Assembly: GCA_027459645.1 (NCBI GenBank)
Contig: DAIDHQ010000028.1
Span: 62,001-126,000, forward strand
Source of the DNA: Vulcanimicrobiota bacterium
GTDB lineage: Bacteria > Vulcanimicrobiota > Vulcanimicrobiia > Vulcanimicrobiales > Vulcanimicrobiaceae
Length of the DNA stretch: 64,000 bases
Direction of reading: 5' to 3'
This document shows positions 1 through 9,106 of the stretch, in pieces. The first letter of the stretch is position 1; the number at the start of each line of letters is the position of its first letter. The position numbers and the translations under genes are program-made. The notes under the pieces were generated by a model that was given only the letters and a program-made list of their open reading frames with translations, did not search any database and had not been told where the DNA came from.

Positions 1-2
1 AT

Positions 3-1499
3 CTCGCCGGCTTTACGACCGCAACGCGCAGTTTCGAATATTTTGTCGGGCCGACGAATTCCGGAAAAACCCACGCCGCCATCGAACACCTGCGCGAAGC
101 GCAAAGCGGTGTCTATCTCGCGCCGCTACGCCTGCTCGCGCTCGAAGTCTACGAACGCCTCAACGAACTCGGCGTCGCGACCTCGCTCGTAACGGGCGAA
201 GAACGCGTCATCAACCCGCTCGCGCAACACACCAGCTCCACGGTCGAGATGATCGACCTCGCAAAATCCTACGACGTAGCGGTAATCGACGAAACGCAAC
301 TCTTGGAAGATCCGCAGCGCGGCTGGGCGTGGACGCTCGCCGTCGCCGCCGTTCGCGCAGAGCGCGTGATCCTCTGCGGCTCCGACGAAGGCCTCCGCGC
401 GGCGCAACGGCTGATAGGACGCTTGAATGCAACGATGACCGTCCGCCGATTCGAACGCAAAGGGCCGCTACGCGTCGTGCCGGCGATTTCAATGAACGAT
501 CTGCGCCGCGGTGACGCCGTCGTCGCATTTTCTCGCAACGAGGTCATCGAACTGCAAGGCGAAATCGGGCGGCGCGGATTTTCGTCCGCAGCGATCTACG
601 GATCGCTTTCACCGATCGTACGGCGGCGCGAAGCCCAACGCTTTCGCTCTGGCGACGCGCACGTGCTCGTCGCCACCGACGCCATCGGCCTCGGGCTCAA
701 TCTGCCGATCCGGCGGATCGTTTTCGCAACGGTCGAAAAATTCGACGGCATCGAAGAGCGGCGCCTGACGCCGCAAGAGGTACGCCAGATCGCCGGGCGC
801 GCGGGACGCTACGGCCTCCATGAAGAGGGTCTCGTCACGTCGTTCGACCCGCGCGCGATCGGCCTGCTGCGACGAGCCATCGAACGTCAGGAAGTTACGG
901 AATCACGCGACTGGATTTGGATTTCGCCGACCGACGAACACTTGCGGCGTCTCTCGAAAATCATCGGCACGACGCGAATCGGACGGCTGCTGCAATTCTT
1001 CCAAGAGCGCGTGCTGCGCGAAGACGAAACGGGGCTGCGCATCGCCGATCTTTCCGACACGATCGAAATTGCGAACACACTCGAACTCGCCGAAGGGTTT
1101 CTCGAGCTGCCGTTTTCCGTGCGCAGTACCTACAGCCGCGCGCCGGTAAACACGCGCGGACCCGCGCTCGCGATTCTCTCGCGATGGGGCGCGCAACATG
1201 CCGCGCAAGGTATCGTCGACGGAACGGAGTTGATGTTCGACGGCGGCTCCCGCGACCGGCTGCTGCAGTACGAGGATCGCTCGCGCATTGCAACGCTCTA
1301 CCTGTGGCTCGCGCAACGCTTCCCCGACGTATATACCAATCAGGCGGAAATCGCGCAGATCCGCGACAGCATCGACGACGACATCCATGCCGCGCTGCTC
1401 GCGCGCGGCGTTCATCGCAAGCGCGCCCCCCGCAAACCAACGCCGAAACCCAAGCGCGCGCGCCCCCGGCCGGCTTATGGTTTCAAGAAGCGGAAGTAG
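3..1499 (+). CDS. Suv3-like ATP-dependent RNA helicase, 5' end outside the window
   Basis: The reading frame is open from base 3, so the start lies upstream of the window; 498 residues are visible. Superfamily 2 helicase motifs appear in order: Walker A GPTNSGKT (visible residues 16-23), the Suv3-type motif II DETQ (96-99) followed by a DPQRGWAWT-like segment, and motif VI QIAGRAGRYG. The RGWAWT context and the small N-terminal spacing are typical of the SUV3 family, known in mitochondria (degradosome helicase) and in some bacteria, where it unwinds RNA for decay or processing. The C-terminus is a Lys/Arg/Pro-rich tail, probably RNA-binding. The last 25 nt overlap a convergent small gene. Family assignment is firm; the exact role here is inferred. 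Confidence 0.88.
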   Translation, partial: LAGFTTATRSFEYFVGPTNSGKTHAAIEHLREAQSGVYLAPLRLLALEVYERLNELGVATSLVTGEERVINPLAQHTSSTVEMIDLAKSYDVAVIDETQLLEDPQRGWAWTLAVAAVRAERVILCGSDEGLRAAQRLIGRLNATMTVRRFERKGPLRVVPAISMNDLRRGDAVVAFSRNEVIELQGEIGRRGFSSAAIYGSLSPIVRRREAQRFRSGDAHVLVATDAIGLGLNLPIRRIVFATVEKFDGIEERRLTPQEVRQIAGRAGRYGLHEEGLVTSFDPRAIGLLRRAIERQEVTESRDWIWISPTDEHLRRLSKIIGTTRIGRLLQFFQERVLREDETGLRIADLSDTIEIANTLELAEGFLELPFSVRSTYSRAPVNTRGPALAILSRWGAQHAAQGIVDGTELMFDGGSRDRLLQYEDRSRIATLYLWLAQRFPDVYTNQAEIAQIRDSIDDDIHAALLARGVHRKRAPRKPTPKPKRARPRPAYGFKKRK

Positions 1500-1639
1500 A
1501 ACGCGACGAAGACGAGGACAATGCCGACGTTGACGGCCAGGCGCTCCCAAAAGCGGCCACGGAAGAACGCTACATCGACAACAACGACGATCACGACCAT
1601 CACGACGACAAGGATCGCTGCGCCTACCCGACTGGTCAT
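1475..1639 (-). CDS. 54-aa two-helix membrane protein
   Basis: This short gene encodes 54 residues. A very hydrophobic Val/Ile-rich first helix (about residues 7-26) is followed by a basic loop with the motif FFRGRFWERL and a second helix (about 35-51). It is preceded on its own strand by an excellent ribosome-binding site, AGGAGG about 9 nt before the ATG, which makes a chance frame unlikely. It overlaps the 3' end of the helicase gene by 25 nt in convergent orientation. The fold looks like a small inner-membrane hairpin protein with both ends in the cytoplasm. No function can be assigned. Confidence 0.72.
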   Translation of the reverse strand: MTSRVGAAILVVVMVVIVVVVDVAFFRGRFWERLAVNVGIVLVFVAFYFRFLKP

Positions 1640-1735
1640 TTCAAACCGCCCTCCTATCGGTCGTCGCCGCCTCCATCCTGAACCGAGGCGTTTGCGATAA
1701 CGCCACGAAGCCTCTACGTCCGAGAGGAGGAAGCC

Positions 1736-2140
1736 ATGTCCATGACTCTTTGGCGCAGCGCCTCCATGACCATTGCGTTGAGTTTCGCCGCCGGAACGGT
1801 CGCCCTGGCCGCAATAACGATATCACCTGGAGCCTCCGTCACGCTCCACGCTCCCAAGGGAACACGGACCGCCGGTTCAACGGACGTCACGATTGTCGCC
1901 ACATCCGACGGGCCAAAAGATGTCGTCCTTGAAGCAACCACGTGCCATCAACTGACGAGCGTCCTCGGCTCCGTCGAACGCGGATCGAAGATCGTTAAAA
2001 CCGGCACCACGACGACGTATGAATCCCACATCAAATTGCGCCTCGGGGCAAAGCGGTCGGCGTCGGGCAGTTGTGAGCTGAAGTTCTCGAACGGCGCCGA
2101 AACGCGCGTCGTCCACATCGAGGTCGTCAACCCGCAGTAA
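1736..2140 (+). CDS. small secreted protein of unknown function
   Basis: The product is 134 residues, with a signal peptide (about residues 1-26, hydrophobic core then ALA). The mature part is small, Thr/Ser/Val-rich and probably beta-stranded, with two cysteines (in TTCHQL and GSCELKF) that could form one disulfide. The start is supported by GAGGAGG five bases before the ATG. It stands alone: the flanking genes are on the other strand or are an unrelated helicase. I do not recognise a family. A beta-sandwich envelope protein is a reasonable guess only. Confidence 0.7.
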   Translation: MSMTLWRSASMTIALSFAAGTVALAAITISPGASVTLHAPKGTRTAGSTDVTIVATSDGPKDVVLEATTCHQLTSVLGSVERGSKIVKTGTTTTYESHIKLRLGAKRSASGSCELKFSNGAETRVVHIEVVNPQ

Positions 2141-2242
2141 CGCGAACGCCGGCGATTTAGCATCGAAGGCGTCTCGCCGATCATGGATTGCCGAACGGCG
2201 AACGCGCCATGATCACACCACGCCCGGGCCGCGGAAAATGCA

Positions 2243-2273
2243 AAGAAGCCCGCCGCAAAGCGGCGGGCTTCTT
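2243..2273 (-). terminator. perfect 14-bp hairpin, probable terminator
   Basis: A 14-bp perfect inverted repeat (AAGAAGCCCGCCGC and its complement) surrounds an AAA loop. It lies 21 nt past the stop of the minus-strand lipoprotein gene; on that strand the sequence after the stem contains short T runs. It could also end the plus-strand gene that stops at 2140. The GC-rich stem without a long U tract makes the direction uncertain. Confidence 0.65.
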
Positions 2274-2293
2274 CTGTGTGCGAGCCCCCAGGG

Positions 2294-3877
2294 CTAGCTG
2301 TGGAGATTCACGGCCGTCGAATCGATGAAGAACGAGGTCGGGAATCCGTAGTCGGTCTCGACGCCGGTCCACTTGATCGTGACCTTCTGACCCGAGTAGG
2401 CCGAGAGGTCGAGCGATTCGAGCGTGTACGCTTGCGCGTTCAGGTTCGAGAACGTCTTCTTGGTCGCACCGTTCACCGTCAGCGTCAGATTATCGTACGC
2501 CGCGTTGTTCGGTTCTTGGGTTTGGATCATCAGCCAGTATGACAAGGTGGCTTTGCAGCCCGACTTGATCGTAACCGATTGACTGAGCGTATCCGTGTGC
2601 GGCGAACCGTAGCCGTCGAGCCAGGCGTAGCCGTAGCCCTGGTACGAGTAGTAGCCGTCGGTGTTAATGACGCCTGCGGTGCTGCTCCAGCCCGTCTGGC
2701 CGCTTTCGAAGCCAGGATTGACGAAGAGCTGACCCGTGCAGCTGCCGTTCGGCGTAGGCGTCGGAACCGGCGTTGCAGTCGGCACCGGCGTGGGCGTCGG
2801 TCCGAGCGTCGGCGTGGCGGTCGGCACCGGAGTCGGTGTCGGCGTGGGCGACGGCGTCGGCGTCGGGTTCGGCGTGGCGGTCGGGTTCGGGGTCGGGGTT
2901 GGGCCGCTGCCGTAGCTGTACGCGCATCCCGAAACCGCGTTGCTCCATTCCGGCTGCTCCGCGAAAATCTGACCGTTGCTCATTGTCTGGTTCTGGTCGT
3001 TGGTCCAGGCGCACTTGTCGCCGATTTCCGAGCCGCTCGAGTCGACCCAGCCGTTGCCGGCGCCGGGGTCGGTGATCGTTTCGGAAATTTCGTGACCCGA
3101 GACGATGGAGACGCCGTCAAGCGTACCCGGCGAATTCACGCTGCCTTGTCCGCAGCCGCTGCCGGCATCGGGAATGTACGGGAACACGGTGTAGGCAACC
3201 GGACCGCCCGACCCGCTGTACGTGCTGTGGTAGGCACACCACTGCGAGCCGAATCCGCTCGTCGTATAGCCGGTCGGCGTGACGACGATGTAGTTCGCGT
3301 CGGCGTCATAGCCCCACTTCGTGACGCCTTTGCCGGCCTCGGTCTGAACGTTGGCGTCGGTGTAGTTCGTCGGCGGCGTCGAGCTGTCGTACCACACGCC
3401 GGCGAGTTCGCCCGTCGCGTTCGTGATGTTGCCCTGGCCCGTGCCGGTGTACTGCGTCGTCACGTTTGCGGTGTTGCTGCCCGCAAAGCCGGTGACATAG
3501 TTCACGAGATACGACGCCAGACCGTCGGGGTCGGCGGTCGAATCATTCGCGCTGCTCCAGCCCCAGAAGATCAGGTAGAACTTCGGGTACTTCTGGATCG
3601 GCCCGCCGCCGTACACCAGATTGTTCGTCGCCATCGCGCGCTTATCGCGTTGCGCGTGCAGGCCCACCGAGTGTACGAGCTCGGGATGTTGCTTCAGGTA
3701 CGTCTTACTATAGAAAAGAATTTTGTGTCCCGCTTGGCCCACCGGCGGGGAGTTTGGTTTACCCGTGTTCGGCAACGCATTGGTGGTCGACGATCCGCCG
3801 CCACCGCAAGCCGAGATAATAGCGGCGGCGGCGGCTAATGTGCCGACCGTAAACGCCGTTTTGAGAAACGATCTCAA
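2294..3877 (-). CDS. secreted lipoprotein with EXORDIUM-like HExxxE domain and C-terminal jelly-roll module
   Basis: The chosen start is a TTG with GGAGGA six bases upstream; the longer open frame above it crosses neighbouring genes. The 527-aa product begins with a lipoprotein signal peptide ending in the lipobox ISAC. The central domain carries [11 protein letters not shown] followed by [14 protein letters not shown], a layout resembling the phosphate-induced/EXORDIUM family (HELAE...E..D.C), whose metal-site-like residues have no settled activity. A Pro/Thr linker with about 15 PTP-type units then leads to a C-terminal beta-sandwich (starting FVNPGFESG) of the kind appended to secreted peptidases. 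The product is likely surface-exposed. The gene lies just downstream of the fimbrial operon, 149 bp from its last gene, so shared transcription is possible but unproven. Confidence 0.75.
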   Translation of the reverse strand: MRSFLKTAFTVGTLAAAAAIISACGGGGSSTTNALPNTGKPNSPPVGQAGHKILFYSKTYLKQHPELVHSVGLHAQRDKRAMATNNLVYGGGPIQKYPKFYLIFWGWSSANDSTADPDGLASYLVNYVTGFAGSNTANVTTQYTGTGQGNITNATGELAGVWYDSSTPPTNYTDANVQTEAGKGVTKWGYDADANYIVVTPTGYTTSGFGSQWCAYHSTYSGSGGPVAYTVFPYIPDAGSGCGQGSVNSPGTLDGVSIVSGHEISETITDPGAGNGWVDSSGSEIGDKCAWTNDQNQTMSNGQIFAEQPEWSNAVSGCAYSYGSGPTPTPNPTATPNPTPTPSPTPTPTPVPTATPTLGPTPTPVPTATPVPTPTPNGSCTGQLFVNPGFESGQTGWSSTAGVINTDGYYSYQGYGYAWLDGYGSPHTDTLSQSVTIKSGCKATLSYWLMIQTQEPNNAAYDNLTLTVNGATKKTFSNLNAQAYTLESLDLSAYSGQKVTIKWTGVETDYGFPTSFFIDSTAVNLHS

Positions 3878-4026
3878 CAGCAGTCCTCCACGAAAAACAG
3901 CAAATGGAACCCGGGGGCCTTTAGACCCACTTAACGGATTCTGAACAAAACGGGGGACGCCGTCTAGATTCAAAATGCATCTACTATCAGCGTCACTGCC
4001 TGCCGAAGGGCGGCGAGGGCTTAGGG

Positions 4027-4563
4027 CTAGTAGTTGAGCGTGAGCACGACCGTATCCGAGTAGGTGCCCACGGAAGAATCGTTCACGCCGCCCGGAACGG
4101 GCGTAGCGATCAGGCCGTAGAGGGTCAACGGCCCCCACGCCGTCCAGGTACCTCCGCAGGGACACGGATTCGTCGCGGTCATGGCTGTCGACCCGATCCA
4201 CGGGGTCGTTAGCGTCCCGTCCGTATAGATTTGATACTGCAGCAGGTCGCTCGTGTAGATTCCCGTGCAGGTCGTACACGACATCGCCCGGTTGCCGTTG
4301 CTCTGGTAGTTGAGGCCGTTGCCGATCGTGACGCTGAGCGCGGGTAACGATCCGGACCCGTAACGGCATCGGCCGGAAACGGTGCCGGTGATCGCGAGCG
4401 GTGCCACAAAGACGTCGAAGCTTCCGAACGCGATGCCGGTCGACGTCGTGAATTTGCAGACTTCGGTGCGTGCCGATGCCGTGCCGTGGCACAAGCCCAG
4501 TGCCGCGACGATACCAAAAACCGCAGCAACGATTGTGACGCGCGGGTTCAGCGTTGCGTGCAT
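4027..4563 (-). CDS. SCPU-domain fimbrial tip adhesin (CsuE-like)
   Basis: The product is 178 residues with a signal peptide and one spore-coat-U (SCPU) domain, starting at the conserved CKF...FGSFDV segment and ending in the strand [11 protein letters not shown]. Four extra cysteines in two pairs (SCTTC and PCPC) set it apart from the other pilins of the operon. The ATG lies inside the last codons of the usher gene (16-nt overlap), so translation is probably coupled. In archaic Csu pili the last gene of the operon encodes the tip adhesin, which fits this position and the divergent sequence. The exact ligand is unknown. Confidence 0.83.
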   Translation of the reverse strand: MHATLNPRVTIVAAVFGIVAALGLCHGTASARTEVCKFTTSTGIAFGSFDVFVAPLAITGTVSGRCRYGSGSLPALSVTIGNGLNYQSNGNRAMSCTTCTGIYTSDLLQYQIYTDGTLTTPWIGSTAMTATNPCPCGGTWTAWGPLTLYGLIATPVPGGVNDSSVGTYSDTVVLTLNY

Positions 4564-6863
4564 GTGACCACCCCCATGTCGACGATCGGGTTTCCGTCGG
4601 GCGGCGCCGTGAAGGTGAACGCGCACGTACCCTTCGCGTACTCAACCGTCGCGTCGTACGCTCCCGGCTTCACATTTTCCAGATAGAACTGTCCGTCGTT
4701 TCCGAGCGCCGAGTCTCCGCTGGCAGCGCCGCTTGCATCATGGAGCGTCAGTTCCCCGTACTTCGGCACGACCGGGGCGCCGGCCAACATCACCAGCATC
4801 CGTCCGCGCAACGCATGGAGATGCTGCGCTTCGAACCTGACCACCGCGCCGCTTTGCTGCGGCGGCGCGACCAGCGTCTGGAGCGACTGAATGTCCGTGT
4901 CGATCGAAACGCCCTTATCATCGATGCGAACGTCGTTACCGAAGTTCGGCAACAAATTCGGCACGAGCAGATTACCGCGAGCATCGGTGCGGCCGACCTG
5001 CTGGTTCTCCAGGTACACCGGAACGTGTCCGACGCCGGGCACCTGGACGAGCGCAAACGACTCCGTAACGGGCCGGGTCGCGTAGAGGCCGCGATCGATC
5101 GCGACGATGCCGCCACTCAGACGTAACGATTCATTCGACGGATATCCGTGCAGGTTTGAAACGTCGAGGGATGCGTCGCCGTACGTGCTGCGATACGTCA
5201 TCGTGCCGTTGAACGCGTGATAGTACGACGGATCGTAGGTCGCACTGTAGCCAAAGCCGTAGAGTGAGTTCGGGCTCTGTGCCACTTCGACCGACGAATC
5301 TTGCGTCGATCCGGTGCGCTGCGCGGCCGAAACCGTGGTTCTGCGCCCGAGCGTAAAATTGAGCGTCGTCGTCAAGGCAATCGTCGGCGATGCATTGGAG
5401 GCCCGATCGCGTTCGGCGCCGATTACGAGCGCGATCCCGCGTCTAACGGGCAGGCTGTCGGTAATCGCGAGCGTGTCGCTGGTACCGCTGTCGCGCATGT
5501 GTCGCCGGAAATACTGAATAGCGACGGCGTCGCCGTTCCTGAGTTCCCAACTGGCCGATGCGCTGACGGCCGACGTCGCACGATCGACGTACGGGCTTTG
5601 CCCGACCGATGAATAGTATGGCCCTTGTGAGAGCAGCGACAGATTGAACGCAAACCTTGGCGCGGCATAGCCGTAACCGATGGAGAGCGCCGCGCCCCCG
5701 AGCGCGTTCTGGCGCGACGCCGACGCAGCGACGTGGACGTAGCCGATCGGTATTTTGAAATCGGCGGTCGGCCCGGCGCTAAAACCTTGCGTCGTGGCCT
5801 CAAAACGGCCGCCGACGGTCAACGCGTCGCTCACCCCGACGCGATAGCGCGCCGTGGCGACCGGCGGCCCATAACGGTCGCCGTTTTGAAATGGATCTTG
5901 CCGCAACAGGCCGGCCGCAAATTGATAGTCGGTCAGGTGTGGCTTCAATAATTGGGCCGACGTATAAAAATTCTGCGAGTACGTTTGGCTGCGACCGAAG
6001 GCGTCGGTAACGACTACGCTCGTGTTCGCGCTGCCGCTCGTGACCGGCAGATGATTCAAATTAAACGACCCTGGCGGCAACTGCACGCGTTGCACCAATA
6101 CGCCGTTCACGTATATATCCGCGGTCGACGGCGTTGCGGCCAGACCGGCAAGGGACGGAAGCGGGAAGTTTACGGCATACGGGTCGAGGCCGAAGTCGCG
6201 GGCGATCCCGAATCCCGCGATATACGCCGCCGCACCCAGATCGCCCGTCTCGACCGGAAGATCGCCCACGATGCGCCGGATCGTCGAACGGCGGTCGTCC
6301 ATTTGATAGTAGATCAAGCCGCGGCGGAACGGCGAGCCGCGCTGTTCGGTGAACGAGTAGTGCAGTCCGTCTTGTCCGTGATTGAAAGCGCCGTCGAAAA
6401 ACGCGCTCGCGTAGCCGCCGCTGGCGTCGGTCAGCGCATAGTTGAGATACGCGTTCTTGTTGCTCTTATAGGCAATGCCCGCCGGCCGGGCGCGTGCGAG
6501 ATCCTTCGACACGCTGCCGAGCTTTCTAGGAGCGACGGTCAAATCGAGTTTGAGCGCATTGATGTCGAACGAGAACTTCACGTCGGGCGCGAGCGACGAG
6601 AGCGAGACGTACTCCTTGCCGTTGAACGACACGCGCGTCCCTTTAAAACCGTGCACGCCCGAGGTTTTTAAGATGTCGACCGGTACCAGAATATCGGGAG
6701 CGCGCAAAACGACGACCGCCTCACCTTCGTCGACCGTGTTGACGTGGAGGGTTACGAAGGTTCGCCGGTCGAGGGAATCGTCCGAACCGTATGCGCCCGA
6801 CGCTAATGCGAGCGCATAGCCGATGGTCAATGCAAAGGTTACGATCGCGTTGCGGAGACGCAT
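4548..6863 (-). CDS. fimbrial outer-membrane usher (FimD/PapC/CsuD family)
   Basis: The 771-aa protein has a signal peptide, an N-terminal periplasmic domain with the typical ushers' strand pattern ([19 protein letters not shown]), a long beta-barrel rich in alternating aromatic residues, a plug-like segment ([20 protein letters not shown]) and C-terminal domains ending in a Cys-containing strand. Ushers form the outer-membrane pore that receives chaperone-subunit complexes and polymerises the pilus. The length is near the short end for the family, as expected for archaic (sigma) ushers. The gene overlaps the chaperone gene by 25 nt upstream and the tip gene by 16 nt downstream. Confidence 0.93.
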   Translation of the reverse strand: MRLRNAIVTFALTIGYALALASGAYGSDDSLDRRTFVTLHVNTVDEGEAVVVLRAPDILVPVDILKTSGVHGFKGTRVSFNGKEYVSLSSLAPDVKFSFDINALKLDLTVAPRKLGSVSKDLARARPAGIAYKSNKNAYLNYALTDASGGYASAFFDGAFNHGQDGLHYSFTEQRGSPFRRGLIYYQMDDRRSTIRRIVGDLPVETGDLGAAAYIAGFGIARDFGLDPYAVNFPLPSLAGLAATPSTADIYVNGVLVQRVQLPPGSFNLNHLPVTSGSANTSVVVTDAFGRSQTYSQNFYTSAQLLKPHLTDYQFAAGLLRQDPFQNGDRYGPPVATARYRVGVSDALTVGGRFEATTQGFSAGPTADFKIPIGYVHVAASASRQNALGGAALSIGYGYAAPRFAFNLSLLSQGPYYSSVGQSPYVDRATSAVSASASWELRNGDAVAIQYFRRHMRDSGTSDTLAITDSLPVRRGIALVIGAERDRASNASPTIALTTTLNFTLGRRTTVSAAQRTGSTQDSSVEVAQSPNSLYGFGYSATYDPSYYHAFNGTMTYRSTYGDASLDVSNLHGYPSNESLRLSGGIVAIDRGLYATRPVTESFALVQVPGVGHVPVYLENQQVGRTDARGNLLVPNLLPNFGNDVRIDDKGVSIDTDIQSLQTLVAPPQQSGAVVRFEAQHLHALRGRMLVMLAGAPVVPKYGELTLHDASGAASGDSALGNDGQFYLENVKPGAYDATVEYAKGTCAFTFTAPPDGNPIVDMGVVTCTQR

Positions 6864-7621
6864 TGCTTACTGGGGTCCGGGAAAGACTTCCCGAATTTCA
6901 GCGCGCCGGCATCGACCCGCACGCTGAAGCTCTTGAGCGCATCGCACGCCGACGTAGAAATCGGCAGCGCAAAGTGGCGCGTCTCGCCGGGAAGCACGTA
7001 CCAACCCGTCACGTCTTTCGAAAACAACGAGGCGCCGGCGGTATTCTTTGCCGAAACGTCGGCATGCTGGATCGAAAAGTGAACGTTGCCGGTGTTGCGC
7101 ACGTCGAAGGAGAGCATGCCGTCGCGCACCGACGCATGATCCACCACGCCTCTGACAACCGGCGGCGCGGATGGGCTGAGAAAGATTGGAACGCCGACCT
7201 TGACGCGAATCGAGATCGAAGCGCTCCTCGGGTGAATCACGCTCGCCAGCGACGGAAGCTCTTCGAGGAAGATCCGATAGGACTGTTCGAGCGGCCCTTG
7301 CGCGCCCGTCACGCCGACGCGAATACGGCGCGTTTCCCCCGGCTTGAGCGAAATCAATTGCGGAAAGAACACCAGATCGGGCGTTTTTGTCAGTTGCATC
7401 TCGCCGGTCGACTTCTGATGCCACGCAAACCCGCTCAACTGCAGCCGCAGCGGTTGCGTACTTTGATTCGTCACGGCAATGGATTGGCTCGAATTCGACT
7501 TGCCGAGGGTCACGATGGTCGGATCGACCGAAAAGCTCGCGGCTTGCGCCGGGATTGCGGAAAGGGCGACGACGCACGCGCCGATTGAAGCCCACACACG
7601 TACTAGCGATCGTTGCAGCAT
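6839..7621 (-). CDS. periplasmic fimbrial chaperone (PapD/CsuC family)
   Basis: The 260-aa product has a signal peptide ending near AQA and two immunoglobulin-like domains. The first shows the family pattern SFSVDPTIVTL...SIAVTNQS, then FFPQLISLKPGETRRIRV, then SYRIFLEELP. These chaperones donate a strand to pilin subunits in the periplasm and deliver them to the usher. It lies four bases after the short pilin-like gene and overlaps the usher gene by 25 nt, so the genes are co-transcribed. Assignment is firm from sequence and context. Confidence 0.93.
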   Translation of the reverse strand: MLQRSLVRVWASIGACVVALSAIPAQAASFSVDPTIVTLGKSNSSQSIAVTNQSTQPLRLQLSGFAWHQKSTGEMQLTKTPDLVFFPQLISLKPGETRRIRVGVTGAQGPLEQSYRIFLEELPSLASVIHPRSASISIRVKVGVPIFLSPSAPPVVRGVVDHASVRDGMLSFDVRNTGNVHFSIQHADVSAKNTAGASLFSKDVTGWYVLPGETRHFALPISTSACDALKSFSVRVDAGALKFGKSFPDPSKQCVSATRS

Positions 7622-7625
7622 ATCG

Positions 7626-7934
7626 TCAAAAGTTTACCATGGCAAAGACGGGGCCGGATAATGGCCTCGGCAGAGCAAGGGCCGTGGGGGTACCGTTCGA
7701 ATCGGCGATATGGATTTCGCTATAGCGTTTCGTAACGAGTTGCACGCGCACGGCGGGCGAGCCCTTCGTGCACTGAATCGAGACGATCGGCGCCGAGCCG
7801 TCCGGGGGCGGCGATCGCAGGACGCAGTTTGCGCTCGCGTTCGCCCCAACGAATAGATGCGAGGCGAGCGTGTTCGCCGCCGCCGGCAGCAGCAGCGAGA
7901 CGAACGCCGCCGCAAACGCGAGCGCCGCCTTCAA
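7626..7934 (-). CDS. short secreted pilin-like protein of the fimbrial operon
   Basis: The product is 102 residues: a signal peptide, then a mature part of only about 80 residues that keeps two cysteines (in ANCVLRS and IQCTKGS) and the C-terminal strand VFAMVNF. That strand closely matches the VIATVNF and VGVTINF ends of the two upstream SCPU pilins. It lacks the middle of an SCPU domain (about 60 residues). The ATG overlaps the upstream stop as ATGA. In csu operons this slot holds csuA/csuB minor subunits, so this is probably a shortened minor pilin rather than debris, because the frame is intact and coupled on both sides. Confidence 0.7.
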   Translation of the reverse strand: MKAALAFAAAFVSLLLPAAANTLASHLFVGANASANCVLRSPPPDGSAPIVSIQCTKGSPAVRVQLVTKRYSEIHIADSNGTPTALALPRPLSGPVFAMVNF

Positions 7935-8416
7935 AAGTTCACCGTGGCAATGACGCTGTCGGTGTAGGTCGCCACGGGCACGCTTTGGCCGGCCGGAATT
8001 TGCCCGTAGGCCGTCAGCGCCGTTTGCGCCATCGACGTAACCGATGTGTAGGACACCAAGTTGGTCGTATTCCAGACCGTCGTCATGGCAGACGTCGTGT
8101 AGATTTCATAGGAGAGATAGTCTCCGAGGCCGTCGGACATCGCGCGCGACGTACCGGATGCGCGGGTTGCATTCGACCCAGCGTCCAGCGACACGGTGAC
8201 GCCGGTAGCGCCCCGGGTGCAGGAGACCAGAACCGAACCGGTCGCGTTCAACGGTGTCGTCGCGTTTGCGATCAACGGGTCGTAACTTCCGAACGAGAGC
8301 GTGGAGCTCGAGATCTTGCAATCCGCCACGATCGTTCCGGAGATAACGCCGTTTGTGGTTGTACTCGCACCGAGCAACGCCACCGCGAGCGCCGGCCATA
8401 GCCAACGCGCCCGCAT
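7931..8416 (-). CDS. SCPU-domain pilin subunit
   Basis: The 161-aa secreted protein contains a single spore-coat-U domain from about residue 30: CKISSSTLSFGSYDP, the segment TSRAMSDGLGDYLSYEIYT, and the terminal strand TDSVIATVNF. SCPU proteins are the subunits of archaic chaperone-usher pili that mediate adhesion and biofilm formation. The gene starts 10 nt after the stop of the first pilin and overlaps the next gene by 4 nt. It is a paralogue of the upstream subunit and may be a second major or a minor pilin. Confidence 0.87.
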   Translation of the reverse strand: MRARWLWPALAVALLGASTTTNGVISGTIVADCKISSSTLSFGSYDPLIANATTPLNATGSVLVSCTRGATGVTVSLDAGSNATRASGTSRAMSDGLGDYLSYEIYTTSAMTTVWNTTNLVSYTSVTSMAQTALTAYGQIPAGQSVPVATYTDSVIATVNF

Positions 8417-8426
8417 GCCGACGGGT

Positions 8427-8942
8427 CTAGAAGTTGATCGTTACGCCGACGCTGTCGCTGTACGAGCCGACCGGCACGTTTTGCCCCGCCGGAATCTGCC
8501 CGTAGATCGTTGCCGTCGCCGTCGATGAACTCGCGAACGAGGGCGTGAACACGTGGCCACCCGAATTCGTCGTGTTCCAAACCGTCGTATATCCCGAGTC
8601 GGTGTAGAGTTCGTACGGCAGATAGTCGCTTGCGCCGTCGGTCATTGCACGCGTGGTGCCGCTGGCATGCGTGCCGTTCAAACCGGTGTCGGCCGTAACG
8701 TACACGCCCGTAGCGCCCTTCGTGCAGGTAAACGTGATCGTAGCCGTCGCGTTGAGCGGCGTGGAGCCGTAATTGACAACATCCCAGCTGCCGAAGTTGA
8801 GCGTCGGCGAACTGACGGTGCAATTTTGAACGACCGAAGCGCTAACGGTCAGGGTTCCCGGACTGGTGCCGGCAAACGCGGCGCCCGAAGCTGCCAGGGC
8901 GAGCGCCAGAGCCGCGCCGCCCAATATACCTGTGGTTTTCAT
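8427..8942 (-). CDS. SCPU-domain major pilin (CsuA/B-like), first gene of fimbrial operon
   Basis: I chose the ATG at 8942 because GGGAGG lies about five bases before it; a longer frame ten codons upstream has no such site. The 171-aa product has a signal peptide ending near AFA and an SCPU domain with NCTVSSPTLNFGSWD, TTRAMTDGASDYLPYELYT and a C-terminal VGVTINF strand. Being the first and most typical subunit, it is likely the major pilin. The operon runs from here to 4027 without a gap larger than 10 nt. Confidence 0.88.
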   Translation of the reverse strand: MKTTGILGGAALALALAASGAAFAGTSPGTLTVSASVVQNCTVSSPTLNFGSWDVVNYGSTPLNATATITFTCTKGATGVYVTADTGLNGTHASGTTRAMTDGASDYLPYELYTDSGYTTVWNTTNSGGHVFTPSFASSSTATATIYGQIPAGQNVPVGSYSDSVGVTINF

Positions 8943-8963
8943 GTTGCCTCCCAAGGCAAGGCT

Positions 8964-8989
8964 GTCCCCCAAGCGTCCAACCGGGGGAC
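8964..8989 (-). promoter_or_regulatory. stem-loop in the leader of the fimbrial operon
   Basis: A 7-bp perfect stem (GTCCCCC paired with GGGGGAC, 12-nt loop) lies 22 nt upstream of the first pilin start. It is followed further upstream by a direct repeat of ATCGAC separated by TAGT (8992-9007). It may influence translation or mRNA stability. I do not recognise a riboswitch class. Confidence 0.35.
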
Positions 8990-9106
8990 CTATCGACTAG
9001 TATCGACGCTGCCAGCCGAGCCTTTACTTAGCTGCGGCGACCTAGGTTATCTTTTATCGATAGTCTTACGCGATGAGTGGCTTGAGTTGCCCGCTCCGGG
9101 ACGGTG

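Noticed and set aside
2740-2910. Tandem GGCGTCGG-type repeats considered as a DNA repeat array
   Set aside because: They encode the Pro/Thr linker of the lipoprotein and keep the reading frame; there is no spacer structure as in CRISPR.
2579-3838. Long plus-strand open frame opposite the EXORDIUM-like lipoprotein
   Set aside because: The product is Arg/Val-rich without motifs and mirrors the codon pattern of the real minus-strand gene, which has a signal peptide and domains.
3878-4026. Gap between the fimbrial operon and the lipoprotein gene
   Set aside because: No promoter, terminator or short gene could be supported in this stretch.
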